Assembly: GCA_004380135.1 (NCBI GenBank)
Contig: QXCR01000025.1
Span: 124,001 to 188,000, forward strand
DNA length: 64,000 nucleotides
Reading direction: 5' to 3'
Source: Stemphylium vesicarium
Taxonomy: Eukaryota > Ascomycota > Dothideomycetes > Pleosporales > Pleosporaceae
Under the pieces are notes generated by a model. That model did no database searches. It saw only the letters and a list, made by a program, of their open reading frames with translations, and was not told where the DNA came from. The position numbers were made by a program, and so were the translations under genes. Below are positions 19,946 to 31,450 of this stretch, piece by piece; position 1 is the stretch's first letter, and every line of letters starts with the position of its first letter.

Positions 19946-20875
19946 CGACAATGACGCACCGTTACGACAAGAAGGAATCGATTGCGCAAGTTGCTGCTAA
20001 AAAGAAGCGCACAAGACGCGATATATAATGAGCATTCACATGGCATTCCATGAACACTTTTTTTTCGACGATGGCAGGAAGTATTCCGCGGGCTCCATCA
20101 TATTTTATTCACTCATCTGGTCTCTCTTTCCCTTTCCAGCTATCATCACCACCAACACCAACACCACCACACAGCGAGCGAGTTTTCCTGTACCATACAT
20201 ATATCCAACCTTTTTGCCGTTTATTTTTTGTAGCGTAAAAAATACCCCACCTCGGAGTTTTACATAGTATTGAATATCACCCACCCAATATACGATCGAA
20301 TAGCAAAGATCACATTTACAAAATAACTTATCTTCGTTATCTTTCTCTCCTCTCTCTTCTATGCTGACTGACTCAGTCGCATAAACAAGTGGCTCGATGA
20401 TGCATCCGTGGCGTTCCGTCGCCGAGCTAACAAGCGGCATAACCTGAGGCAGTCAGGTGAAACCCTGAACAGAAGGTTTGGTTCCTTCCGTGGCGACGGA
20501 ACAAATATTTGTCACCGTTTTTCGCCTTTTTTGACTTTCGGGGAGCGTGGTTGCAGATGCGGCGCGGCGCGGCAAGTTGCGGGTAGGTTCGCGGGGAAAG
20601 TTTATGCTGACTTGCTTGGTTGGTTTGAGGGGGCGGACAAGTGACGGGCGGAGGGGCTAACATCCGCTGTGCTATTCGATGGTACGTGTCGGAGGGGGGA
20701 GGAAGGTTGTACATTATATTCCACTGTCACAATCACAGATATTTGAGCCCATGCTGAGATAATGGATGGTTATATAATTAAACAATAGCTAAAGTAATAA
20801 AACAAAGGAGATGTCGTTATTCGTTAACCCCCAGACTACAATGGTTCCTTACAAATACATTGCACCCATCCATTC
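19946..20875. other. Convergent 3' intergenic region, no supported gene
   Basis: Lies between the stop codons of the membrane-protein gene and the His-rich gene. It contains T/C-rich stretches and short A/T-rich segments near 20760-20810 but no gene I can support. Confidence 0.45.
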
Positions 20876-21763
20876 TTACATCCACTTCTCCGCACTCCCA
20901 AAAGGCGGATACTTCAAACCCTTCCCTCCACTACCGCTTTTCCTCCTAACCCACTTTCCCCCTCCACCTCCACCTCCACCTCCACCTCCTCCTCTCCCTT
21001 CAGCACTACTACTCCCAACCGTACTACTAACGCAATCCCAATCCCAGGGGACTTGCCTACCAAGAACCTGGTACCCAGCGACGCGTCTCAGACCATTTCT
21101 CGTCGCGGTGCGTGTAGCACGGTCAGTTTGTACGCTGCGGAGTGCAGCGCGTGTTGTCTCGCGGACTGCTGTGGGGCCCGCAGCTGGCGCTGCAGTGGGA
21201 GCGATGATCTGGGTGTGGTAGATGGGTTCGCAGGGTTTTGATGGTGGGGATACAGCGGGGGGTGATGATACGGGCGGAGGTGGTGGCGGTGGTGGTGCGG
21301 GACGTGATGGAGCAGGAGGAGGGGGGCATCGTGATGGAGGTGGTGGCGGACAGGAAGATGAGATTGAGCGTTTTCTTCCGTGGCCTCTTAGTTTGATTTC
21401 TGAGATGTCGGAGATGGAGAGGCTGCTGTTGTGCAGATGGTGGCCGGGGTGATGGTGGTGGTGGTTGTGATCGAAGGTCAGGCCGAGCCCGAATTCATGG
21501 TCTCCGTGGATGGGGTGCATGTTCAATGGGTGGAGATGCGGATGCCGGTGGTGGTGTTGTAGGTGAGGATGCACATGTGCGTGTGTGTGCTTCTCGTCTA
21601 CTTCGACATCGACACTGGGCATTCTGACGCGCACGTTGGTCAGACGAGGCGATTTGGGACTACGGTGCACGCGCACGATGTCCTCCGCACAAGAAGAATC
21701 GGTAGAAGGCTGGTAACTGCTGTTCTTCTTGCCTTTGGCTGGCGTGAGGGTAAACCAGCACAT
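20876..21763 (-). CDS. His-, Pro- and Gly-rich protein of unknown function
   Basis: The ORF continues upstream to 21874 without an ATG; the first ATG at 21763-21761 gives 295 aa starting MCWFTLTPAKGKKNSSYQP. Residues 35-60 hold a basic, Ser-rich segment (VRVHRSPKSPRLTNVRVRMP). About 60-125 is extremely His-rich, with HHH and HPH clusters and one run of five His. Two long poly-Pro runs (about 145-180) and, near the C-terminus, a run of about twelve Gly follow. Between the low-complexity parts, VRETTRAALRSVQTDRATRT and the DWDCVSSTVG segment look more ordinary. I recognise no domain. The His-rich part could bind metal ions or act as a pH-sensitive disordered segment. Repeat-driven composition makes the exact ends uncertain. 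Confidence 0.5.
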   Translation of the reverse strand: MCWFTLTPAKGKKNSSYQPSTDSSCAEDIVRVHRSPKSPRLTNVRVRMPSVDVEVDEKHTHAHVHPHLQHHHRHPHLHPLNMHPIHGDHEFGLGLTFDHNHHHHHPGHHLHNSSLSISDISEIKLRGHGRKRSISSSCPPPPPSRCPPPPAPSRPAPPPPPPPPVSSPPAVSPPSKPCEPIYHTQIIAPTAAPAAGPTAVRETTRAALRSVQTDRATRTATRNGLRRVAGYQVLGRQVPWDWDCVSSTVGSSSAEGRGGGGGGGGGGGGKWVRRKSGSGGKGLKYPPFGSAEKWM

Positions 21764-23040
21764 GTTGTCTGTTGCTGTTGTTGGTTGAGGGTGGTGGTGT
21801 GGAGATATCGATGCCGGAGTCGATGCGCCGGAGCGGGTACAGACGTATTGGTGGTGTGATATAGTGGTGTGCAATTTGTGAGAAAGCTGGTGTGTAAGTT
21901 GATGGGGGACGAGATGGGTGGTAGTGGATGTGAGATATTGAATTGTGAGAACGGGGCATTCAGGAGAAGTTTCTGGTTTTGAGAGAGGAAGAGATGAAGG
22001 AGTGCGAAGCAGGTGAGTTACTTATTGTACGACTGACACGCGGTTTTGTACATATGATCAGGTCCTCTTTCCTTTTCTCTTGCCCTTCTCTTGCCATGGC
22101 GTCCGATTCTATGTATACATGTCTCCGAGCAGTCATTTACTACTCGCACCGTGCACGCAGCAGTCAGTACAGCCACGCGGGCGGCTCGTCTGCAAGCATA
22201 GAAAGAGACAAATGAGACAGGAACACAGGTGTGGGCAAATACGGTGCCTGCATGATTTGTTGACGGTGCCTGCATATGGGTAGATGCAAACATGTGTTCT
22301 GGTCCGCTGGGCGTGTGGTGGAGGCTGATGCGGACGGGAGATGGGCGCGTGGGTCAAGCCGTTGTCTTGGATGACCTCGAGTTTCAATGGGTGGGCATGT
22401 GACGGTTGAGCCACAACGTCTGTTTGATGTTACTCGCGGCGAAGGGCCCTGGACGGCCTGGTGACGTATGCGATGGGATTTGGCATCATGGAAATCCTGG
22501 AGATACGTCCTTTGTAGTCGAGTTGATGTCAGAGTTGTTAGTGGGTGCACGTGGTGCAGTGGCGGAGATGTTCCAGGGCGATGGGCTATCATCGTACGAT
22601 GAACAAGTTCATAATTCTTCTAGCTCTTTCATTCCGGAGGACCCTATATGTTTCGTATGAGCAGTGCCCCGTCTTGCCAAACTGGCTCGCTGCGTCATGG
22701 CTGCCTGCACGGGCAGGGCGGACCGCAACCATGAGATGACGCAAAGAAGGGCATTCTTGATGGGCTTATGATAGCCAGATGCACGACATGTGTGGGTAGA
22801 CGCCATGCGACAACACTTCCGAGAGCGTGCAGTTCGATATCCTTGAGGCTGGCGATAGTGCGACCGAGGGGAGGGTGAAGGCAACAGCTACGACGCGGCT
22901 AGCCTTGGCATCACCGACACGGCCGGAGCTTGGAGCTCACATCACCACCTCAAACAGCCAACACAAACCCCCACTGCGACTACTCGATTACATTCCCGAT
23001 ACCCCTCTAATCGCCGCCAATATACACAGTCGTAGTAGCC
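21764..23040. other. Divergent intergenic region, His-rich gene / PRE2
   Basis: These 1.3 kb separate two divergent start codons. Short ORFs occur on both strands without motifs. The last 150 bp presumably contain the PRE2 promoter and leader. I see no further gene. Confidence 0.45.
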
Positions 23041-24010
23041 ATGGACTCATTAGTGTCGCAGTACAGCCGACCGGCCTACACCGAGGAGGGCCAAACGGAG
23101 GAAGAGCAACTACAGCTCTACAGCGGCGCCCCAGAGCTGTCTCTCAAGTTTGCCCTACCGCCCGTCGCCCAGGTGCGCCCCCATGCCTTTGAAAGCACCC
23201 GGCGAATTTCGTATACTGACAATGAGTATAGTCAGCATCATGGCTCCGCGCAATGACGGACGACTACTCCAACCCCAACTGCCCCATCAAGATTGCCCAC
23301 GGTACCACTACCCTCGCCTTCCGCTTCAAGGGCGGCATCATCGTAGCCACCGACTCGCGTGCTACGGCCGGAAACTGGATAGCAAGTCAGACGGTCAAGA
23401 AGGTGATTGAGATCAACAACTGCCTGCTGGGAACCATGGCTGGTGGCGCCGCCGACTGCCAATACTGGCTCGCATACCTGGGCATGCAATGCCGCCTCCA
23501 CGAACTCCGACACAAGCGCCGCATCTCAGTCGCAGCCGCTTCCAAGATCCTGGCCAACCTCGTCTACTCATACAAGGGCATGGGCCTGAGTATGGTGAGT
23601 CCACCTCCGCATCCCCACATCATCGACGACGCTTTACTAACAACAATTTCCAGGGAACCATGTGCGCCGGTGTAACCCCACAAGAAGGTCCTGCCCTCTA
23701 CTACATTGACAGCGACGGTACACGTCTAGCCGGCAACCTCTTCTGTGTCGGTTCTGGTCAGACATTCGCATACGGTGTGCTCGACGCACAATACAAGTAC
23801 GAGCTCGAAGACGACGAGGCGCTCGAGTTGGGCCGAAGGAGTATTCTAGCTGCTACCCACAGGGACGCCTACTCTGGTGGTTTCATCAACTTGTACCATG
23901 TCAAGGAGGACGGCTGGGTCAAGCATGGCTTCAACGACACGAACCCCATCTTCTGGGACACGAAGCTCAAGAAGGGCGAGTTCTCAAACGTCACTAGCGC
24001 GCTGGAGTAA
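23041..24010 (+). CDS. PRE2: 20S proteasome subunit beta5 (Pre2)
   Basis: Exons 23041-23172, 23232-23594 and 23654-24010; 283 aa. It is the chymotrypsin-like catalytic subunit of the 20S proteasome. Residues 1-68 are the propeptide, removed autocatalytically before Thr69 in the sequence IAHG/TTTLAFRF. The active-site set is present: Thr69, the Asp in VATDSRATAGNW and the Lys in SQTVKK. The conserved core continues through NNCLLGTMAGGAADCQYW, GLSMGTMCAGVTPQEGPALY and SGGFINLYHVKEDGW. The first junction (PPVAQ/SASWLRAMTDD) restores the sequence expected for filamentous fungi; all three exons join in phase 0 with GT..AG introns of 59 nt each. The length agrees with fungal orthologs. Confidence 0.96.
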
Positions 24011-24623
24011 GAAGAAGAAGAAGGGTTACTACTACCACATACCGCTGGGGGTGATGAATGGAAACTATACCAGTCACGAAATAGACACGTCCAAATGAAA
24101 TGAACGATTCAACAACAGACAACATTCTGTCACGAATATACAGGGACACGATTTTTTTTGGAACATCTTCATTAACTCAAAATAGCAAGCACCATGGCAA
24201 TCCACCAAGATGCAGTGCTTTGTTCGATACTGAATCAACGCCAACTACTACTCCCCTCCTTTGCCCTTGAACAAGATAGATAAAAAGAAAATAAATAAGG
24301 TGCAATGTACACTCTCCCAGTGCCAATTGGGTATAAGCAACCTCGACAAAAAACTTGACAAACAAAATAGAGATGGAGACGGATAAACGCCAGAGCAAAA
24401 GAAACACTTCCACTACTACCTCTCTAGCCTCCGTATATAGATACGCGCTCTCTTGGCCTTCCGGTCGAACCGAACGCCATCGGGATGCCAGCGAAGAACA
24501 GTCCCCGCGTATAAAAAGTTTCAAAAAAAAAAACAATGAGAAGAAATGAACAAGGGAAATATGTATGTGCCGAAGAATGATTCCCGTCAAATCCCCGCCT
24601 GCATCATTACAACCACGATTTCA
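24011..24623. other. Convergent 3' intergenic region PRE2 / JHD1
   Basis: Between two stop codons. A/T-rich with several poly-A/T runs (for example near 24150 and 24520), consistent with 3' processing signals of the two genes. I see no gene. Confidence 0.5.
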
Positions 24624-27600
24624 TCACCGACTCCTCCTCCGCAACCCCAAATCCTCTTGTTGCAACTGCTTGATGAGATCGAAACTCGCCTGATCCAAAT
24701 TGGGATCAATCATATTAAGCATGCCCATATTCATACCCATGGTACCCGTGCCCATGCTCATCCCGTGCTCAAGCTTGATACCATTGCTGCTGCTGCCATG
24801 CTGATGGTGGTGATGGTGATTGCGTTTGCTACCGGGAGTTGATTTGGGTGTCTTGCTGTTTCGGTGACCGCCGCGGGAGGGCGTGTGACTGGCTTTGCGA
24901 GCTGACGCGTGTTGTTGTGGCGATTGTTGTTGTTGGGCGCGGGCAGGTTTGTACGAGTGGTTGAGCGCGGGCGTGAGGGGAGGCGGGGGCGGAAAATCAG
25001 AGTTCGTCGTGAAGTTGTTGTAGGTGTTTGTTGCGGGCGAGGTCATGTAGGGATTGTAGCCGTTAGTTGTTGGGGATGCGGCGGAGACGTGGCGGGGTGA
25101 GACGGGTGATGAGGGATGGCGGACAGCGTGGTGCTCGGGTGCGGGTTTGGATGCGAAGCCGTTTGTTTGCAAGTGGGCGGTTTCGTTGTGAGGTGGCGGG
25201 CCAGGTGTGAGCGGTTCTACGCTTGGGCCGTGGACTTCGCCGTTGTGTTGCGCGAGCTCGATGCCGTCCATTAGCATAGGGTCAGTGGGTTGGTATTCGA
25301 CCGACGACATGATGGTATCGCCATTGCTGTGATATGAGTTCGCCGCGTCCATGTTGTTGTAGTCGCCATTCGTAAACGCTTGGAGGGCAGGATCAACCGG
25401 CACCAATTCGTCGTTTTCAGGGCTCTGGTCCAGCGCTTGTTGGGCAGAGTAGGCAATGTCTTGGAGGAAAGACGATCCACCACCAAACTGGCCCGGCAGA
25501 GAGTGCCGCGAGTGCATATCTCCATTCATGTAATCGTCGTCATATGAAGATGCATGCCTCATCCGCTTGGCTGTTGATGTCGAGTCTTCGTCACTGACCC
25601 GTCGTTTCTTGGAGGCGGAACCTCTTGGAATAGGAATCTCGTTGGCTTTGATAGGGTCGACATTTCCATACTCGTCATGTATGCAACGGCGCTATGATTG
25701 TCAGTCATGTCTTGTTACTCGGATTCAACAAATCTTACCTTGCTCTTCCGGCAGTCAGCACACGCCTTGACTCTACCAGACTTGAGGGCGTATGGGTCTC
25801 CGTTCACGTCCGCCATGATGGGTCCGCCGTTCACGGGGCCGTTTGGAGTATTCGATAAGCTCTCTGCGATGGAGTGGTCGCTGAGTCGGCGTTTGACAGA
25901 TATGCCGTATGAGCCCGAGAGATCGATAGTATGCATTCCCGGCTTCGAAGTATCGATGAGCTCATCCTTGTGCTTGCATCGTATCCGACGTTTCCTACAA
26001 GCGTCGCATGCAACGCGCTTGGGTCCGAGCTGAGAGGTTTTCGGTGTCGTGATGTGGGGATTGTTTGCAGACGGACGGAGAAAACCGGTGAGAGGGCCAG
26101 AAGTGACTGGCACCATATCAAAGTTGTTGAAACTCTCCATCTCAACGGGAGGGGAAGGTTCGGGGATCACATCAGAGGCCTTTATCCGAGCCGAAGACCT
26201 CTCTGCCGTTGCTCGCAGAGCTTCATGAAGCGTCTCCCGCTCCAGCCGCTTGACTTGAGCAGCACTGAGCTTCTTCTCCGTAGTCTCTGCTACTTCGGGG
26301 AGAATAGCATCGGAAAAAGCCCATGATGGGATCGCCTCGTTCCCCCGCTTCCAGGCGATCCACATGGCAAACCGCCGAGCTAACACAAGTGGCTCGCCGT
26401 GGCCTTTTGGTATCGACTTGTTGACTGCACTGCGAGTTTTCTGAGGCACGTCGATCTTTCCTTCGGTAATGAGCACGGTTCTCCAGATATAGTTGAGTAG
26501 ATCTGTTAGCCCCTCCAGCTCGTGTTTTGAGTAATACCGTCGGTTGTAGTTTTGTGCGCCGAGATGCGAATTGTGTCCAAACCTATCAGGTTCACAGTAG
26601 ATGGGTGTTGATCGCTTGAACTGCTCGCCGGTTTGTAAGAGTTCTTGGACAGGTCCGGGAACGGGATCTTCTTCCAAGTATTTGATGACAGTCAACCACA
26701 TGATCTTCTGGAAGAACGGGTACCGGAACTGCAAAGCTACCTTGGTGTTCTTCTCGATTTCCAGGATCTTGATCTGCATGCCATAGTGTATGCGAGTGAG
26801 GAAGTTGCCTCCAATAACGAGACTGTCCTCAGGCGTCCAGACTGCGTGAATCCAGCCAGAAGGTATCAGCATCGTGTCCCCTGGATATAGGTCGACCCGA
26901 TAGCACTCCTTGACTTGCTTGCCGAGCCAATCGTGACCTTGGTTTGGCGACAGACACCAGTCTTCGTACTTCTTGAGGTTTTGCTTGGTTGGCGGAATGA
27001 AAAAGAAGACCTTCTTTCCCTTCACGATGTGGTAGTACACGGAAGAACCGCCGAAATCGATGTGAAAGTCAGTGAAGCAGTCTGCAACCGACATCAAGCA
27101 GTAGAACTGTACCGGTGGCGGCGCAGCCTTGTCGTCTTCTCGCCACACTGTGTCTTGCAAGTCCATGTCGCGGACAGCTCTGGGTCGCCGAATGAGCTTC
27201 CCTAATCGACTTCGAGAAACCTCAAGACTGATGACGTTCCGTACGGGCTTCTCTCCTTGCTGCTCGTAGTAGTCCGCCCACTTCCCCATGGTCCACTTCT
27301 TGACCTCGCCCTCCTGGGCCTTGACATCTATCACCGGTACAGGTTCGTTTTGGCCGTATAATTCTGCCACGCGACGAACGGTCAGTCCCTTGGGGATGAC
27401 CATGTCGAGACTGTCTTGCCCGTCGTCCGTGACTGTCTCATATTCAAAGTATGACGCCGGTTCATCTGTCTGCTGCTCGACACCTTCCATACCCTCCTGC
27501 TCTTCAGGCTGCTCCACTTGCACTCCTGGCCGAGGGTTCAGGTGGCCAGGAATCACAATGGGTTCTTTGAACCCGTTCATCTTCTCCAGAAAATCGCCAG

Positions 27601-29436
27601 TAATGAGTTGCGCCGGCATGCGCGCAAACGTCTCAGGGGTGAATTCGATGTCGCCGTTCTTAAAGGCTGCGATATAGTGGTGTTCTGGGTTATCGTCCGA
27701 CGTCTTCAGCACCCCTTCGTTTAGACCAGCGTAGTCAACAGTGGTGTGGGCTCTGACGGATTTACGAACCTCTGGACCATGTTAGAACTATAAGCCCAAT
27801 GTGCGTCGGTAGACCTACTCGTTGTTTCACCAAACTTGGGTCTACACGGTTCGCAGTAGAATTTGTTTACCTCCCGTACCTCCCGCTCGCTGTTGAACCC
27901 AGCGCAAGGGTAGTGATACCACTCTTTGCAGCCATCGCATCCGATCCATTGCTCGCCGTCACCAACTTTGACTACCGACTCGGAAGACTTGCAAGCGGCG
28001 CAGATGAGCTCTGGCTCGGCGGGGGCGTTTGCGGGCTGGACAGGCGCAGCAGCAGGAGCAGATGGGACTGGCTGTGGACCGAGAGGGAGTGACTTGGCGC
28101 GGGAATAGCTTGAGAGCGGTGGCTCGCTCGGCAACGGCAGAGTGGACGTGGACGTGGAGAAGGAGTGGCGACGGGCTTGTGTGGGCGAGGGATGCCGTGG
28201 TTCGGCAAGTTCTGCTGGGGGTATAAAGTTCTCGGTTGGGGCTGCAACAGGCTGCTCAGCGGGCAGGCTCAAGGGCGACTGAAGCTGTTCTGCGGCTCCG
28301 GTAGTATTTGCAGACGCTGCGCCTTTTGGCTTTGGGGTCCTTTTGCGCTTGCTACTTGATGCGGCAGCGCTGTTGCGACCTCCACGCGCCTTCCCTTTTG
28401 GCCATCCCTGCTGCTTTTTCGCCTTGGGTTCCTCTGCAGAGACGGAAGCTTGCATGACAGGCTGCACAGCTGCATTTGATGCTTCGACAGGCGGTGTATG
28501 GGTCTGGGCAGGCGAGGCTGTGTGGGCTGCGTCGGCTGGCGGGTCTAAAGGGTGTTTCATGTCTACGGGAGGGTGCGTGTGCTGGTAAAAGTGTTCGGAT
28601 GGCGGCAGCGGAGCTGGATATGGGCTTGTTGGTTCGGCGGGTTGCTGGGTTTGCCCTGAAGATTGTTCTGCCGGGGCTGATTGCGAGATGCTCCAGCGTT
28701 TTGATGTTGTGGGCGGTGAATGCGCCGTCTGGGTAGAGACATTGAAGAAGTCTAGCAGGAGCTGTGCATCAGAAAGTCGGTCGTTAGGCTCGCCGGTGTT
28801 TTGATACATGCGGTTGCCGCTATCCGCCATGTGCTCGATATTGTAGGACCAGCCCGTAATATGACTAGTGGCCGGCCTGGACTGCGACTGGCCATATTGC
28901 GGAGAGCCGTAGACTTCAGAGCGCGCTCTTTTGGAAGGACGCTCGTTGAAGGGATATGTAGGGTCCCGGGAGAAGGAGTGTGCTGGGGCGCGTTCGCCGG
29001 CCGGGTAAGGGAGGGTCGCGGTCGACGTCGCCGGGTTGGAAGAATGGCGCGAAAGGCCAGCAAAGGCCGGTCTCGTCGGCTGCGATGTCACAGCGACATC
29101 TGCCAGAGCCTCAATGGGCGATGCCTGCGCTAGAGAATACGGCGGCGGAAGAGGTGCGGAGCGCGAGGATGGCTCATACGTCACCGCCGGCGCCGCGTGC
29201 TTGCTCGATGCGCGCATGCTCCTCGCAAGAGCAGGTGTATCTGTTTGAGCGCCATTGCCGTGCGCGCTGGCTGATAGCGACGCGGTTGGGATATTGGCGG
29301 TGCCGGCGGGGTGTGCTGTCGAGGGCTCGGTCGGCGGTAGGACGGGCGACAGCGGCTCGTAGATGGGCGGCGGTGGAGTAGCAGCGCGCGCCGAAGCTCG
29401 CCTGTACTGCTCCTTGAATGACGAGACTCGTCGCAT
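24624..29436 (-). CDS. JHD1: JmjC histone demethylase Jhd1 (KDM2-like) with PHD finger
   Basis: Exons 29436-27819, 27771-25739 and 25691-24624; 1572 aa. It is a nuclear Fe(II)/2-oxoglutarate dioxygenase expected to demethylate histone H3K36. Residues 1-470 are disordered and Pro/Ser-rich. A PHD finger follows at about 475-531 (ICAACKSS, WIGCDGCKEWYHYPC, KFYCEPC). The JmjC domain lies near 740-900, with iron ligands in FTDFHIDFGG and GWIHAVWTP and a Lys in GKKVFFFIPPTKQN. Downstream are two short clusters of identical C-x2-C-R-K-x4-C-x-H spacing (CDACRKRRIRCKH and, across intron 2, CADCRKSKRRCIH). The tail is disordered with a His run and ends in a helical segment (FDLIKQLQQEDLGL). The introns are 47 nt each, and the junctions restore the conserved blocks RKSVRAHTTVDYAGLNEG and KSKRRCIHDEYGN. 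An upstream non-ATG extension of the frame was ignored. Confidence 0.92.
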
Positions 29437-30258
29437 GGTGGTGGTGGCTGCGGAGGAGGATTGATGGAGGCTTCGGAGGTGCAAGGTGCTCCTCGGTCTG
29501 GCGTCTCAGAATGCGCGGCTATGGAGCGGCGGCACTGTAAGCTGAGAGGCAGGCAGACAAGGAAACAGGCGCGAGCATATCCTGGATCAAAGCGACGGAG
29601 GCGCGGCGCAAAATGAACGAGCGTCGAGGGGGTGTGGTGGATGGGTGTGGTGGAGATGTCGCGGGGAATTGTATTGGGATTGTTGCGGCCGGAGACCAGA
29701 CAATCACCGTCGACGATCAGACTCGGGGGTGCCAGTGCAGGAGATACGCAGCAACACGGCGACGGGCGTGGTATATGGGGGAGAGAGGCGCCGGCTTGAC
29801 ACGAAGCTCTAGGCGCATGTACTTGGGAAATGCAAATGCTTGGACGAGCTACCTATGGGAGAGTTGAGCCGCTTCATTCGCTGCAAGCCCGCATCTCCGA
29901 TTCGAGCGCTCGATTATTTGGCCAGCGGTGCTACAGAGCTGCCTCTCACTTGTCCGAGTGCAGGTTTTTACTCTCATGCGCTCTTAGATGCGTGCTAGAC
30001 TCTTGATAGACCCCCCAATATTCCCTATACCACGAATGTGCTGCACTGGCGGCGCTGCGTGCGTCTGCTCCTGGCTGCCCTGCTGGCTCATGTGCTTGCG
30101 TCACGTGCGTGCACGCGCTCGGGCCTGCGCTCGCCATTCATGCATTGATCCCGCATGTTCACCATCCACGCTCCTCCTCCCAACTCCCCCACCACCACCC
30201 GCCCGTCGATTTCCAATTTAGCAGCCCGTCCCTTACCGTCCATCGCAGTCGTCAAAGT
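29437..30258. other. Divergent intergenic region JHD1 / SF3B6
   Basis: Contains the promoters and leaders of two divergent genes. G/C-rich near 29600-29820, then alternating CA/GT-like stretches. I see no TATA box and no additional gene. Confidence 0.45.
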
Positions 30259-30871
30259 ATGAGTCGAGGAGGAAAATTGGCCCCGGAAGTCAACCGGTAC
30301 GTCCGTCCTTCTCCGCATCGCGTGCCCAAGCCAAGGCTGGTGTAGCCAACTCACACGACATTTGCGCTAACATGTCATGTCTACAGAGCTCTATTCGTAA
30401 AGAACCTGAGGTTAGTCTCGCCAACTTGTATCGTCGCGACCATGCGCTAACCCTCTGGCAGCTTCAACGTCACTCCAGAGGAACTCTTCGATCTCTTTGG
30501 CAAGTTCGGCCCAGTCCGGTATGTCGTCCTCTTTCCCATGCGACGCGCATAGCGACCCGTGCAGTCGCCTCAGACCACTGACACCGCTGCAGCCAAATTC
30601 GCCAGGGTATCGCGAACCACAGCAAGGGCACGGCCTTCGTCGTCTATGAAGACGTAATGGATGCCAAGTCGGCTTGCGACAAGCTGAACGGCTTCAACTT
30701 CCAGAACCGATACCTCGTCGGTGCGTACACTCGGCCCTTCGTCTGGCGCGTTCCTCGCTGACTTGCGCAGTATTATATCACCAGCCAGATAAGATGCTCA
30801 AAGCTGCCAACGATCTCGCCGAGCGCCAAGAGAACTTAGAAAAGCTCAAAAAACAACACGGTATTGATTAG
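30259..30871 (+). CDS. SF3B6: Splicing factor 3B subunit 6 (p14, branch-site protein)
   Basis: Five exons: 30259-30296, 30387-30410, 30462-30518, 30593-30720 and 30771-30871; 115 aa, the usual length. The protein sits in the SF3b complex of the U2 snRNP and contacts the pre-mRNA branch adenosine. It is one RRM: the RNP2-like strand ALFVKNLSFNV, the loop TPEELFDLFGKFGPVRQIRQ, and the RNP1-like strand GTAFVVYEDVMDA. The C-terminal segment QNRYLVVLYHQPDKMLKA is the hallmark of p14. All splice junctions restore the family sequence in frame with GT..AG ends; exon 2 is only 24 nt. The stop is TAG, after GID. Unusually, the same frame then stays open for another 92 codons (see the entry at 30872). 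Confidence 0.95.
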
Positions 30872-31150
30872 GGGTGCGAGAGGCCTCAGGAACAGGTGAC
30901 ATCGCGCGAGCGAAGCAAAGACAAGACTCCTGTGGGCCTCAAGACCGATAGCGTAATCTCCAATCGTTCCTCGAGTCGCGGCGGCGAACCGCGCTCTTCG
31001 ACAACGACGACCAATTCGACATTAGCGGAAAAGACCGACGCTCCTTCTCCGATTCCTTCGACCGACACCTGCCGCAACTGCGACTGGCGCACTTTCAAGA
31101 AATCGCTAAAGGGCTTATGGAAGTCGGCACACGGCGTTAAGAAGTCATGA
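30872..31150 (+). other. In-frame 92-codon extension directly after the SF3B6 stop
   Basis: Immediately after the SF3B6 TAG the same frame runs open from 30872 to a TGA at 31148-31150. It has no ATG of its own near its start. The composition looks coding: mostly C or G in third positions, a Ser/Thr-rich middle, then TCRNCDWRTFKKSLKGLWK and a basic end. It could be a readthrough or alternatively spliced extension of SF3B6, the last exon of an unrecognised gene, or a 3' UTR that is open by chance. I cannot decide between these from sequence alone. Confidence 0.35.
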
Positions 31151-31450
31151 TATGTTTACGAACCATGGCAGATTGCTGCATTTTCTTGGAGTGGGATCTC
31201 TAGTCAGGATAGCTGGTGATGATATGGCCGGATCGAACAGATTGTAACAGGCCTCAGCTTCCATTTCTTATCACATCGAATGGTCGGCAAGCTTCAAGCG
31301 CCCGAGTCAGAATTAAGGAAGCTTCTTCCTTGGCACACATGCATCTTGATTTATCGTGAAGTTTCTGTATATGCGATTGCTGGTAAAGCGCGTCCTCATT
31401 CGCTAACAACGGTTGCGTACAGGTCCATTCATGTCTTCTCGTCGCACCTT
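31151..31450. other. Short convergent intergenic region
   Basis: Separates the open frame after SF3B6 from the 3' end of the broken dehydrogenase. I see nothing of note. Confidence 0.4.

Noticed and set aside
20369..20375. TGACTCA, a Gcn4/AP-1-type site
   Set aside because: It lies between two convergent 3' ends, where a promoter element is unlikely.
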